DNA of 64,000 nucleotides from Galeruca laticollis (GCA_963921935.1 OY998181.1:141011423-141075422); one strand, 5' to 3'. Counted from the stretch's first letter, positions 44,028 through 56,625 are shown. Program-made: numbers and translations. The notes: generated by a model not told the origin, from the sequence alone.

Positions 44028-46369
44028 CAGTCTACACACATCACACCTACTGCAGTGATTATAATGGAATGCGAAAGAATCCGTACCGAAGGGGTGTTTT
44101 TAATAGACTTTCCGCATAGACAATCGTACGAAACGTGCCGAAATTACACAATTATTAAATTCTAGATCATTTCTTACCGACAAAAAGACATATATCTAAA
44201 TAAGACCGAAACATTTTGTCGGCATTCGAAACCGACAAAGAGTCATAAGTCGACTTATGCCGCTTTGTCTGACTAGATTTCCCCGAAAATTTGATTCAAC
44301 TGTAGTTATGCTCTTATGTCGGATGACAAGGTTAAAAAATATTATAATATCTAAAGATATACCTTCCTGTCAAAAAAATAAAAAATAAAAAAAATTGTTA
44401 ACTCCAATTATATCTTTATGCAAGGAAGAAAAAATATTTTTCATTCAGATATTCCCTTATGTTAAAAAAAAACCGTTATTTTAAAGGAATATAGATACAC
44501 CCTTTTGCCAGATTATCAAGCTTGAAAAATGCTATCGATCGGTATAAATAACTCATTTTGCAAAAAAAATTACTTATGCCCTTTTGACTTTCTGCCACAG
44601 AATTGAAGCTGCAAAAAATTACTTTTTGGACGACTCTTCCGATGAAGAAGTTATTTTAGAAAAAATTGATAATTATGCAGAATCCACTGTACCCAATTTC
44701 AGTGACAGGCAATTTAAACAAAATTTTCGCCTACTACCTACAACATTTGAAGATCTTTTAAGAAAAGTACATCCCTTACTACAGAATAACACCAGTTTTT
44801 CTCAAACAGTCATAGAAAAAGAAATAATGATTATGATTTGGTATCTGGGAAATTTCGAAAGTTTTCGGTAAGTGTGTTATCAGTATTGATAAGTAATATG
44901 TGAAATCTTAATTTTCTCAGATCTGTAGCTGAAAGATTTGGAAATGTTTTTACATGTTGGGATATCTTACATAGAACATGTTAATAGAGAGTATAAAATA
45001 ATTTGCTGGCCATCGGCACAAAGGCAGGTTCATATAAAAAGAGATTTTTCTGTTGATGGTTTTCCAGGTAAATATTTATGTTCATTAAAACTGTAAATAT
45101 TGTTGAGGTTTCAAAATTTTGCATTTAGGTATAATAGGCAGCATTGATGGGTGCCATATACGTATTAAAGCACCAAAACATCATCCTAATTCATACATTA
45201 ATAGGAAAAGTTATCACTCCGTATTGTTACAGGGTGTTTGTGATAACAATAAGCCTTTCACCCATGTTTACACCGGTGAGGCAGGTTCTATACACGATAC
45301 GACACTGTTTAAAAGATCCGATTTGTATCAGAAAATTAACAATGGACAAATTACTTTTATTGATGATACACACCTTATTGGCGATTTAGCATATACGTTA
45401 GCACCATACTTAATGGTAGGATTCAAACAAATTGGTGTTCTTACTGCAAGGCAGCAAAACTTTAATATTGTATTGTCCAAAAAGAGAAGTGTTATTGAAA
45501 ATGCCTTTGCATTACTTAAAGGAAGTTTTAGAAGATTAAAATTTATGGAAGCAAAGAAAATGACTTCAGTTGTATTATTAATCATAAGTGGATGTATTAT
45601 TCACAATATTTGCCAACTTAATGGTGATTCACCAGATGACATCATTAATTTAATGGAAGAATTAGAAAATATTCAAGCAGAAGAACCACATAATATTATG
45701 GATGTAGATGAAGATGTGCAAAACAGAACCGCAAATATAAAAAGAAATAATATTGTTAATAATTTAAGAATCATGAGAAATTAAATAAATACTTGAAACA
45801 ATGTTATGAAGTTATTTACTTATACTGTACAAATAAAAAGGAAACAACAAAATATAGAGAATTCTTACAAACAAAACAACATTTTCTGTTAAACTACTTC
45901 GAAAACAAATATACTGGTAACTTAAAACTAAATATGTCCTACTATTTTCTACATTCCTGTAGATTCTTTTTCTTAACAAAATCAAAGGTACCTATTCCAT
46001 TTTATTCTATAACAATAATCGTTTATCATTAGAGGCCCTGCAGATGTTCGATTTGTGTATAAAAACTCAACAAACTACTCCGATTATTCATTATTTGTCA
46101 GCCCAGGTAATAATTATTTTCTCATTCGAGACTACTATAGAAACGTACGATTTTGAGCCTGATGCATTGAAACCAAATTTCAACTGTCTATTGGGTTTTG
46201 ATACACACACCAGAGTTAATGAATTAGAAAATCTGTAGGTTTCTTTATTCGATCATCGTAACAAAACCAAGTTTTCATTCACATTTTCTCAACCATTTTT
46301 TCAAATAGGTCGTTGAATCTGTCTAATCGGGCCATTTTTTCTTTGTGTCTTTTACTGGCCTCTGATTAT

Positions 46370-47056
46370 CTATGCTTTCTTTTTTTTTGAAAAACTACTT
46401 TCATAACTACTTGTACTTGGTCCACTGTCTTCTGCTTTATCAGTATCATTTGCTATCAGTTCTTCTGTGCTACTGCATGATGCTTCTGGAATAATTTCCG
46501 GTTTCTTATGCATAAATGAATGGATTACATTGAAATATTCCCAACGACGCCGATGTTTTCCACTGGTATTATTATGAAGAAGAATTGTCTTGTATGTTCT
46601 TTTCAGCTGTTTCCATTTGCCTTCCACTTTTTGAGATGTCACTATCTTACAGAAACGTTTGCTACAGTCCGTTGCAGTTTTTATCCAAACAGTTTTCTTA
46701 CGACCCCTTTCAAAATCTTTTTGTCTTTCCTCAACTTTATTAATTAAATAAAGACTGTTTTCAGTTGTCCATAATTTTTCTTCTCTTCCTTCTTCTTCAA
46801 GGGTACAGCCAGTGGCATTTTCTTTATCTACACGATCGGCCTCATTGTCTCTATTTTTTATAAACATTTCTTTTACCTCGTCCAGTAAAGGTACTTCATA
46901 TAAATCTCCAGCTAAAGGAACAATTAATTAATACAAAGATAATTTATTCATATTGTTTTATGCCTTACTTTGTTTTTCTCGCAAAATTGCCGTTTCTTTA
47001 TCCGTTATATTCACTAATTCGTAGTAATCAGCATCTATTTGTTTTTCACTTTCCAT
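46370..47056 (-). CDS. MADF/Myb-SANT-like DNA-binding protein of Harbinger 1
   Basis: Two exons: 46969-47056 (MESEKQIDADYYELVNIT..., donor GTAAGG) and 46370-46911 (acceptor CCTTTAG). The protein of about 210 residues has LWTTENSLYLINKVEER, WIKTATDCSKRF and EGKWKQLKRTYKTIL with HRRRWEYF, a trihelix/MADF-type DNA-binding domain common to the second gene of animal Harbingers. The tail is Ser/Glu-rich and ends SFSKKKKA. No stops or frameshifts, unlike its partner transposase. It converges on the transposase. Likely nuclear and needed for transposase import and end binding in intact elements. Confidence 0.8.
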
Positions 47057-47379
47057 ATTCAGAATGAAAAATAATCTCCAGTATACCAGCTGAGCTTCAC
47101 GTCCAACTTATTTTACATCGTCTAATAAAATGGATAACCACAAACACAAAATCGCTTGTTGGTTATGTTTTCGTTAACTGTACGACTACGCGAATGCCTG
47201 CACTAAAAAACTTCTCTCTCACGATGGTGCTTGTGGAGCTAACTCTAGACCACTCCGCTACCACCCGAACACATTTTGTTCATTTTTACACATCCTTTAC
47301 ACTCTCTTCGTGCAAAGTCGAACATTTAAGTCATACTCGGAGTGTTAAGAGTAGAAAGAGTTGTCAAGCCGAATGCACC

Positions 47380-47700
47380 TCTAGAGTAATAAAGACAGAG
47401 TATCTTCTCGTCGCGAATGCAATGGAACTATGTAAGCCAGCGGCAGCCATGTTGAAAATCTAGAAACCAGGACAGTGTTTAATAATTTAGTTAGAGCGAG
47501 GAAGATCCGTACTTAAGAAATTGATAAAGCGTTAATGTAGTGGTTTCAAATATTTTTTTCTACGCTCTATCTTTAAAGTACCTTGTATTCAATCGGTTTG
47601 CAGCGCTTAAAGCGGTTGTTTATGGTTAGAGCGAAAAAAAGTGAAAAAGCGTTAAAAAAAGTGCCATAACGTTAACTTTATTTCACGCTTCCCATAAGCT
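47380..47700. other. no recognisable gene
   Basis: Flank to the right of Harbinger 1. Contains several AGCG(T)TAA/GAGCGA words near 47490, 47540 and 47620-47680 but no frame. Confidence 0.4.
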
Positions 47701-47712
47701 AGAACAATGAAT

Positions 47713-47875
47713 CTTGGCTGGGCATCGAGGATGGACTTTCATGAAACTTGGAATACGTATAATTGTAATAATGAAACTTGGCTGGGCATCGAGGATGGAC
47801 TTCTAAGATACTTGGCTGGGCATCGAGGATGAACTTTCATGAAACTTGGAATACATATAATTGTAATTTACCGAA
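47713..47875. repeat. irregular tandem repeat, three copies
   Basis: CTTGGCTGGGCATCGAGGAT begins at about 47714, 47774 and 47810. The first and third copies continue through TCATGAAACTTGGAATAC and ATAATTGTAAT; the middle copy is shortened to about 36 bases. Function unknown. Confidence 0.85.
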
Positions 47876-47943
47876 GGAGCTTAATTAAAATATCCCAAAT
47901 TTCTATTTCAGTTTTATTTTTTTGTATAGGGGTGTAGAAAAAA

Positions 47944-48024
47944 TAATGTATGCAACATGTGCATAAAGTGTCTTTTTTCACTCGTGAAAAAAAGTACCAC
48001 TTTATGCACTTGTTGCATAAATTA
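47944..48024. repeat. 81-bp near-perfect palindrome
   Basis: Arms of about 39 bases around a centre TTTTTTCAC-TC-GTGAAAAAA: GTGCATAAAGTG on the left pairs with CACTTTATGCAC on the right, and further out TATGCAACA pairs with TGTTGCATA. Three small bulges. It could be a fold-back end of a transposon or two short elements head to head. Confidence 0.85.
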
Positions 48025-50778
48025 CTATTAATTTTCTCTACAGTTTTGATATCTAAAAAATATCAGAGGTAAACTTGGATTACATAATTCATGCTCATGC
48101 CGATAAAAGTATAGGTAGTATGCATAAAAAACAAAGATTGGAATATGAAGAATACTGTATTGTTTATACATGTGACATTTATATTACATGACTGATGTAA
48201 AACATCGAAAACTGACATGCCTGTGTCGAAATAGTAGATTACATTACTAGTAAGGAAAGCAATATATTTCCGTTGCATGATATTTGGTTGCTATGGCGAC
48301 TAGTCTATAGTAATTGTTTAACAAGGGATGATGGCTGAAGAATAAAAGTACAAAAATTGATCAGCTATTAAAGTCAGATGCATAGAAGAGGGGGATAAAT
48401 TAAAATTGAATTGAAAATAAATTAATATGATATCAAACAAAATAATATGTTGGAGTAAAAAATCCCAATAAGATATTAGCCTTTTTGTGCACTATATACT
48501 ATTATTGTTTTTTCCAAATCAATAATTTGTTTTTATTAAACGTGTCTTTAAAATTTCTATTAATGTTTTTCAATGTGAAATATATTCTAACTCTAAAATA
48601 AAGTTTGATTACGTATAAAACAAGGATGTTGTAGCCTTATATGTGCGCTCATGCGTAAGAGATTCTTTAAAATGTTGGTAGAAACAGCAAGTTCTTCAAA
48701 TAAATTATCGAATACATCTCTCAATTGTTTGATAAACAGAATAAAAGGGTCATTCGGCATTGTTAAATTTCCATATAAACTGCCATTAGGTGTATCATAT
48801 GCTTTAAATAAAAAGAAGACAGTGCTATCATCTAAGTGATCTAAATCATTAGCGTACTGGATACATGAAGAACAGGTGTGTTTATTCAAACATTTGTGAA
48901 ATAGATAGCCACACAGATAACGCTGAAAATTATTTTGCAATATGTCACTATTTCTGTAATCCACTTCTATACGTTCATCTTCTGACAGGGACAATTTTGG
49001 AGTAATGACTGTATCGGAGTTATCATTATTAAGAGTATCACTTAGTCGTATTAACATTGTTTCCGTATCTCCTTCACAATTTTCCGTGCCAGAATGAAAT
49101 AGATTAACGCACAAAAGGTTCTTGAAAGATCTTTGAAACTGTATAGCAGTTGGATTTCTACAATTTCCATTCTGCTGCCTCACAGTTTAAAAAAAAATTT
49201 CTATGCAGTCTTGATTTAGACGTCAGGTGAGAACAAAAGAAATTTTTTTATTTAAATGACACTGCCATAAATGTATCAAACCATTAATTGTTGTTTTCAA
49301 ACAAGTTAGAAATCTTACTGTACCAGTCACATCCTTCCCTGTTTTAGACACTATTTCTAAATTATCGAAATATGAATAGCGCTTGTTTAAAAAATCTATT
49401 TGATACTGTTCTCCCTTAAATGCTCGATTACATTGCTTAGTTGAACATAAGTTTGAAGAGTTTAACAGGTCCAATAAAGTATCCATTAAACCTACAAACT
49501 CAGCTGTTGCCAGACCAGTGGCAGGGATAACTCCAAATCTTAAATAAAGGCCTAATCCTGAGGCGACAGTATGACTAAACACTTGTGTGGCATATTTTAC
49601 CTTCATTTTCTCAAAATTGTTGGTATGGATATGTGAATCGGTTAATTTTGGAGCAGCACGTACTGGATATTTTTTATCGTGTTGATAAATTTCTTCTATG
49701 TACTTCCAACTAATTTCCTGATCATCAGGTTGTACAAAGTTATGTTTATGTAAATTATTCCTAATTGCTTTTATCAAATGTGGAGTATCAAACATGAAAG
49801 AAGGGTTGCGATGGTGTAGCATTTAGATTATTTTTCAAGTTAATATTGTTTGAGCCCAAATCCGTAATTAATACAGTAACAATAATTCCTATATCTTGAA
49901 GCTTTGTAACTAAGCTGAAAATCAGAGTTTGCATGGTTGTTGCTGCACAATTTGAATGAAAAAAATTATATGCTAAGGTTGAACCCATTTATTTTTTATT
50001 CCCCATATTACATAAACAGAAGCAGTTTTGCTGAACTAAATTTTTGTAATCCCAACCCATCATCTTCCATCCCAACAATTGAGTCAGTGTCAACCGAATA
50101 AAATAAATTTGATTTAATATTCATTTCGTCCACACACAAAACACAATATGTATCTGATTCTGAAAAATGTTTCACTTTTTTCACAACATTTTAAATAATG
50201 CCATATTATTTGGACCTTATTGAAGACTTAGATTTTTAACCAATTTCAGTAATGTTGAAGGCGCAGCTAAGCAAAACTGGGACATTAGTTTTTTTATATA
50301 CTTTTTGGCCTGTAAAGTACATCGCTAGGCATTCATTCTTAAATTTTAAGGAATATCTCCGGCCTTTTGGTCGTTTTCTCATTTGATATACCTGTGTATT
50401 TATAAAATTTGCTAACGATGAATCAGGACAAAACTTTTTAGTCAATTGCATATACTGTTTAATATCTATTGATTCTGTTGCAGTTGATAACACATCTTCT
50501 AATTTGCGTTTCAGTCCTGCGTTTGTCTTTCTCCATTTGGAATTTTCGTTTTGCAAACATTTAATTCTGTGACGTAGTTTGCATTTTCTAGGGGATCGTG
50601 CCGACAAGCTCATCTCTGTTTGTGTTGAACTGTTAGAACTCAATAAAGGTGTAGAAACTGCTGCCATTATTTTACGTTCAGGTTTGATTATCGCCAGACG
50701 TAACGGATGTTATGTCTGAAATTGAAACATCAAAATATTGGAAGAGTATTTAACGTCGTAAAATCTGGGAGAACTTAC

Positions 50779-51013
50779 TGTTTGAGATTATACTTGCACT
50801 ACTAAACTATTCTTCTAAAATTAAATTAAAAATTAAAATATTCGAAGAATGAAAATAAAACATGTGAGTGCTTCTAACGTTTATTCATCTCTATCTCCCT
50901 CTCCGCTACACCTTGCCGGCCTAGCGACCAGTTCGTAAAAGGCGACGTTGTCGCTTTTACAAATAAGTAAATACTTACAATAAAAATAAATAAAAATGTA
51001 TTGAGCGCAAACA
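50779..51013 (-). repeat. BEL 3' LTR
   Basis: In element orientation it starts TGTTTGCGCTCAATAC and ends CTCAAACA (TG...CA). Contains an AATAAA signal (GATGAATAAACG). A purine-rich GGCGGGCGGCA directly precedes it (51014-51024) and may serve as polypurine tract. Confidence 0.95.
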
Positions 51014-51084
51014 TGCCGCCCGCCTTGAAACACTTTGTTTTCAACATGAAATAAATAAAACTTCTTACGCGCTTGATTAACAAA

Positions 51085-54000
51085 TTAACAGTTTATAGGC
51101 AACGGACAGATTTTTGAAAATGACCTTTTTATAGTGCCCAACTCAGTTTTTAGTAAAGCCACTCTAGCAACATTGTCTTTGCCTACAAACACTTCCAGCA
51201 CTTTACCCATCTTCCATTTCATGGGGGGCATATTGTCGTCTTTAATAAGCACTATTTCACCCACTTTTAAATTGTGACAGTTCTGCTTCCACTTGCTTCT
51301 CTGCTGAAGCTCAGATATGTACTCCTTACTCCAACGGGCCCATATATGCTGCTTCATTTGTTGTAAATGTTGGTACAGGGATAAACGATTAATTGGCAAA
51401 CTTCTTACATCTAAACTGGCGATAGGACTTATTTGACGGCCAATTAGAAAATGTGCTGGCGTCAATGGAGTGAAATCGTTGGGGCTGGAGGAAAGGGTAG
51501 ACAAGGGACGACTATTCATTATGGCTTCAACTTCCGAAAGCAAAGTATAAAATTGCTCAAACGTGAGCGGAGTGTTAGTGACAACCCTTTTCAAATGACT
51601 TTTCATCGTTTTTACGCCCGCCTCCCACAGTCCCCCAAAATGAGGTGAGTGAGGTGGTATAAAATGCCAGTCCACCTCTTCATTATTTAACTCATTGCTT
51701 AACATCGCGTCGTTATCACGAATGAAACAACCCAACTCTTTTAACTCTGTGTGTGCACCCAAAAAGTTACTACCGTTGTCCGAGAAAATTGTAGAAGGTT
51801 TGCCTCTACGAGCAGCAAATCGACGCAGCGATAATATAAATGATTCTGTACTAAGACTGGTTACTAATTCTAAATGTACTGCTTTGGTCAGGAAACAAAC
51901 ATAAAGAGCAACATATGATTTTGACAATTTAGCACCACGACCCATTCGGTCTTTTATTTGGAAGGGACCTGCATAATCCACTCCAACTACATCAAAAGGA
52001 TGCTTAGGCGTTAGTCGTTGTTCTGGTAAGTTACCCATAATAGGAGTTAATACTTTAGGGTTATACCTACTACACTTTATGCAATTGCGTACAATTTGTT
52101 TTGTCAGCGTACGACCCGAAATAGGCCAATATTTTTCTCTTATCGACGCAAGTAAATGTTGAGGACCGCAGTGATACAATTTAATATGTTCATTTGTAAT
52201 AATTAATTTCGTGAGACGGTGATTCTGTGGAAGCACTAACGGATGCTTCTTCTCAAATTCAAATTTAGCGTTTACCAATCTTCCCCCAACTCTTAAAAAT
52301 CCATATTGATCAATGAAAGGATTTAAACTTAACAATTTGCAGGATTTTAATTTATTGGCTTTAATTTGATACATTTCGGTTTGAAAGGAGCTTTGTTGAA
52401 CATGCCTAAGAAGTAAATTAAATGACTCATCACTTTCGCCTTTTGATATTGGACCATATTTGCGTTTATTTTTAGCGCTTTTACAATTATATATAAATCT
52501 ACGCATCCAAGAAACTATTCGTTTCAGTTTAATTAGATTAGAGAATCTGTCAATAACATAATTTTCTTTGCATGTTACGACCCCCGTATTGCAAGCCGTT
52601 TTAGATTTTCTTACATCGGGTAAGTCGTTAGTTTTACAAATATTTTTTGGCCACTTTGACTCGTCCGAATGTAAAAACTGTGGCCCATACCACCAGATAT
52701 CTAGGTTTCGTATCTCAGAGCATTTGACTCCACGTGATAGATAATCAGCAGGATTTAGTTCACTGGGTACGTGTCTCCAGTAATCGTGATTGGTGCTGTT
52801 CTGGATTTCCGAAACCCTATTTCCGACAAAACTTTTCAACTTGTTGGGAGGCGTTTTAATCCATCCCATGGTGGAGTCTGTCCAAAAATATCTTTTTGTC
52901 ACTGCAAGTCTCAAAGCTCTAGATACCTTCTCCGCTAATTTAGCGGCAACTAGTGCCCCACAAAGTTCCAACCGAGGTAAAGTTACAGACTGCAATGGAG
53001 CAACCTTTGCCTTTGATGCCAAGAGATAGACAAAGGCTTCATTTTTATTGTCAATAGATTTTAAATAAATGCAAGAGCCATATGCTTTCTCTGAACTGTC
53101 AGAAAAGCAGTGCATTTCAATATTTTTTGCGTTTTCGCATATTACATGACGTTCAATTTTTAGTTCACTTAAATACTTTGCCTCCAACCTAAACTTTAAC
53201 CACTCACAAGCAATATGATTGGGTACTTGATCATCCCATGATAATTTTTCAAGCCAAAGGTTTTGCAATAACATTTTTACGGTTACTATACAGGGACTGA
53301 CCAAGCCCAATGGGTCAAAAATCTTTGAGGAATTCGATAAAATGATCCGCTTAGTAACTTGTTTAACATTAGGAAAATTCTTAACATTGAACATCAACTT
53401 GTCTTGTGATGGACACCAAATTAGTCCAAGAGTTTTTTTTCCATCAGTTTCACCGAACTCAATAATTTTTGCTAATGGATCGTTTTCTGGTATGCAATCT
53501 AAAATACTTGGATTGTTTGACACAAACTTCTTCAAAAAGAAACAGCCCTCCTTTAATACATTAAAAACTAATTCCGTTAACCTTCTAGCTTCTTGAACCG
53601 AGTCCGCGCCCGTCAATAAATCATCTACATAGCAATCATTTTTTATAATGTCAGCAATGTCGGGATATTCCGTTTGGACGTTATTAGCAATTTCAAATAA
53701 ACACCTAATTGCTAAAAATGAAGCAGGTGCAGTTCCGTATGTCAAAGTGTTCAACTCATAAGTATCAATCGGTTCGTTATCACTGAATCGCCATAGAATT
53801 TTTTGCAAATGTCTATCTTCAGGTTGTACTAATACTGATCTGTACATTTTTGTACAGTCAGCTGCGATAACTATACTGTGCTGTCTAAAACGTATTAGAA
53901 TTGAAAACAAATCTTGTTGGATAGTTGGTCCAACCATTAATATATTGTTTAACGAAAAACCCGTGCAGCTTGGCAACGACGCGTCAAAAACCACTCTCAA

Positions 54001-54156
54001 AGAAGTAGTGATAGCATCTTCTCTATAAACACCGTGGTGGCTCATATAATAATCTGAATATGTATCACTTTCTGATTTGCTTACTTTAGACATGTGCCCT
54101 AATTGTATGTACTTATCAATAAATTCACTATATAATTTTTTATAAATAAGCATCAT
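51085..54156 (-). pseudogene. BEL RT, RNase H and integrase
   Basis: Continues the polyprotein with KLYSEFIDKYIQLGHM. RT: VFDASLPSCTGFSLNNIL, IAADCTKMYRSV, YGTAPASFLAIRCL, CYVDDLLTGA (active site YVDD). Then FDPLGLVSPC, an RNase H region (MHCFSDSSEKAYGSCIY, LPRLELCGALVAAKLAE, FWTDSTMGWI), the integrase HHCC (HCGPQHLLASIREKYW, CIKCSRY), the core with DYAGPF, SDNGSNF, HFGGLWEAGVKTMK (D, D, E) and a C-terminal chromodomain-like tail. No internal stop in 1,023 codons. The apparent ATG at 54156 is not a true start; homologues read straight through from the previous frame. Confidence 0.9.
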
Positions 54157-56290
54157 TGTTATTTAACCTGCGTTCAAGACTAAGAAATCGCTTTTTCGCT
54201 TCATACAGGGAGCTGCCTAACTTGTCAATACTCATTTTTAATGGTAATTTAACTACGAACGCCCCATTATCATTACGCTTAAAATGCTTTTTAAAATGAT
54301 TCTCACACGCAATTTCCTCTTCCGAGAGGATTCTAGGTAAAAATTCGGTTTGTTCCAATTCCCAAAATTTTCTCAAATCATTTTGGATTTGTTGTTCAAC
54401 ACTAAGGCCAAGATTACAGTGCAGGACCTTGTTTTTAACATTTTTACCCAGAGGCCCAGTAATAACCCAACCAAGATATGTTTCTTGTAAGAATGGAGCA
54501 TTAGAACCTAAAGAAATTTTATCATTGCACATAATACTCCAAAATAAATCGGCACCTATTAACATGTCTACTTGCTGCGGTTTGAAAAAATAAGGATCCG
54601 CGAGCCTGCATTTTTCTGGAATTTTCCATGTATTAACACTTATTTGTGACGCAGGTAATGCCCCTGTAATCTTGGATATTATAAAACAAGAAATTTGTGT
54701 AGAGAATGCATTGTTTTTTGAGTAAATTTTGGTATTACATTTATGACTTATTTGTGAAATTGACCCATTGATACCATTAAGTGACATATTTACATTTTGT
54801 TTTTCAAGCCCCAATTTGTTACAGGCTTGCTCAGATAAGAAGCTTGATTGTGATCCGCTGTCCAAAACTACTCTAATTGTTTGCCTTTTGTTGTACTTAT
54901 CTAGAATGTCTACCTGTGCGGTAGAAAGCAACACTTCGCTTATAGCGCAACTGGCAGAATTATTATTTGTTATGTTCGAGTTTTCGACACGTGAATCTAC
55001 TTCATTACCTTGAGCATCAACATTACTATTTTTCAGTACATTATTTTCACCATTAGTTGCCTTATTGATATGCAATAGAATACTATGTTTCGCGTGACAT
55101 TTTTTACACGTTGGACGTCTGCAACTTTTATTAAAATGACCGGGTCTTAAGCAGTTTAAACATAACCGCAATGACATTATACTTTCTGCTCGTTTTTCAA
55201 TAGGAATTTTAAGAAAACTGGGACAACTTTGAATATAATGTTCGCCTTTACAAAACGTGCATTTTGGAGCTTTATAATCTGATTTATTATTTTCATTATC
55301 ATCAGTACTTACTAACCCCCTTATACTTCTAGATTTTTCACTAATATTTTCCACCTTATTTTGCTCCAAATTATCCAAAAGTTGAGCCTTTGACTCTAAA
55401 AATGATTTTAGATCGTTTAACTTTGGAAAATTTTCACACTTTGCCTTATACGATTCCCATTCCCTGTTGGTTCCTTTATCCAACTTTGTACCAATTAAAT
55501 GAACCATAGGCACATCCCACTCATCGGTAGCTAGCCCAATTTGGTTTAGTGCCCTTAAGTTCTTTGTTAATTCATTTAATATGCCGCGAATTCCTATTGC
55601 AGATTCTTTTCCCATAACCTCGATATTATAAATTTTTTTTATATGATTACTTATCAACATTTTATCATTATTATAACGTTTGTTTAACAATTCCCATGCG
55701 ATTTTATAATTACTTGATGAGAATTCAATCGTGGAAATCAGTTGAGCCGGTTCGTTCCTCAGCGACGCCCTTAAATAATGAAACCTTTGTATATCGGAAA
55801 TGGACTCGTTAACATTTATTAGCGATTCGAAAACGTCTCTAAACTCGAGCCAATTCTCTACAGAACCGTTGAATGTTGGTAAATTAATATCCGGTAATTT
55901 TACGTTTTTTAATACATCAAACGATCCACAATGTTTCCGCGAACATTCAGAACCGTTGTGACTTGCATTATCTGATGAGTTGGAGTTAATTGAAGCATTG
56001 TCATTGATATACTTTTTGGCTGACGCCACTACACTATAATACCTGTTTTCAAAATCAGTTTGCTCTTTATATTCCATAACTAAATTATTTTCTTCGGTTA
56101 ATATTTCAATACGTTCCTGAATTTCTGTAAATTTCTGCAATAACATACCCTCTATACTACTTAACCGATTTTCTAAATCAATTAAAACATCTTTCGATAC
56201 CTCTTTATCTTTAATATTTTCGTCAATAAACTTACTGAAATTAGTTAAACTGGCTTTTACACCCCCTCTTTGCCTCTTCAATGCATCCAT
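54140..56290 (-). pseudogene. BEL gag and protease, up to the start of RT
   Basis: The likely start is ATG 56290 (MDALKRQRGGVKASLTNFSK), 21 codons inside the longer open frame, because such a start is typical of BEL gag. An N-terminal coiled coil is followed by LPTFNGSVENWLEFRDVFESL and LNKRYNND (BEL gag, DUF1759-like), then zinc knuckles CTFCKGEHYIQSC and CLNCLRPGHFNKSC, and the aspartic protease VVLDSGSQSSFL (DSG). It continues IGADLFWSIM and LGWVITGPLG into the RT N-terminus, ending LSLERRLNNNDAYL. The frame then needs +1 base to enter the next one. Confidence 0.9.
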
Positions 56291-56625
56291 TTTTCTTAGA
56301 TTTATAGTTAATAAAATATAAGTACTACAGATAAAAAAACTATAAATTTTCAATACACTTTCGGATGTGAAGCGACAACAAATATATTTGTAAACAGGAA
56401 TAAATGAATATAAAATAATTAGGTAAAACAGAAAGGGTACTCACTCAACTTCTAATATTTTTTATCTCTAACCCTACTTCAGCGTTTTTCACTATGGCAA
56501 CAACAATTGAACAAGCCTGGACTCTTGACCTTGAATTGTGTGAACGCCGGTATGCGATATTTTTATTCACTGTTATTACTTGTTTTAACTAACTTCACTT
56601 TTACTTTTTATCTAGCCGTTCATAT

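Larger units (their letters stand above)
40650..44600 (-). mobile_element. 3,951-bp DNA transposon with AATT duplication and a four-exon gene (Sola-like?)
   Basis: Ends are inverted: CTGTGGCAGAAAGTCAAAAA then GGCATAACT at 40650, and the inverse of CTGTGGCAGAAAGTCAAAAG then GGCATAAGT at 44600. AATT flanks both sides (40646-40649, 44601-44604). Removing the element and one AATT restores the reading frame of the host exon. Internal copies of the end motif (for example TGACAAAAAGGCATAACTT at about 40900, and several CCGACAAA-type words at 44170-44240) form subterminal repeats. One gene on the minus strand. Four-base duplications fit the Sola superfamily; other 4-bp superfamilies are possible. Confidence 0.9.
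40629..45784 (+). pseudogene. Harbinger transposase 1, three exons, exon 1 split by insertion
   Basis: ATG at 40629 gives MDRHII; the 3,951-bp element interrupts at 40649 and the frame resumes at 44605 with EAAKNYFLDDSSDEEV once one AATT is removed. Exon 1 ends 44867 (GTAAGT), exon 2 is 44921-45067 (CTCAG...GTAAAT) and exon 3 is 45129-45784. Exon 3 is the DDE_4 domain: GIIGSIDGCHIRI, GVCDNNKPFTHVYTGEAGSIHD, HLIGDLAYTL, KKRSVIENAFALLKG, with catalytic D, D and E all present. Exon 2 has a stop and a one-base shift near 44985. So it is inactive twice over, though exon 3 is intact. Confidence 0.85.
40363..47379 (+). mobile_element. Harbinger (PIF-type) element 1, with a nested 3,951-bp element
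   Basis: Terminal repeat GGTGCATTCGGCTTG at 40363-40377 and its exact inverse at 47365-47379. Transposase (plus) and MADF/Myb protein (minus) converge. Only AAA separates it from Harbinger 2, which has the same orientation. The three bases after the right end are TCT, so the usual 3-bp duplication is not confirmed. Without the nested element it is about 3.06 kb, a normal Harbinger size. Confidence 0.8.

Noticed and set aside
47713..47875. CRISPR-like repeat array
   Set aside because: Only three copies with unequal units in a eukaryotic, transposon-filled context; no cas-type genes.
54140..54156. Programmed frameshift between the two BEL frames
   Set aside because: BEL/Pao elements normally have one frame and homologous residues continue smoothly with a single added base, so a mutation is simpler.
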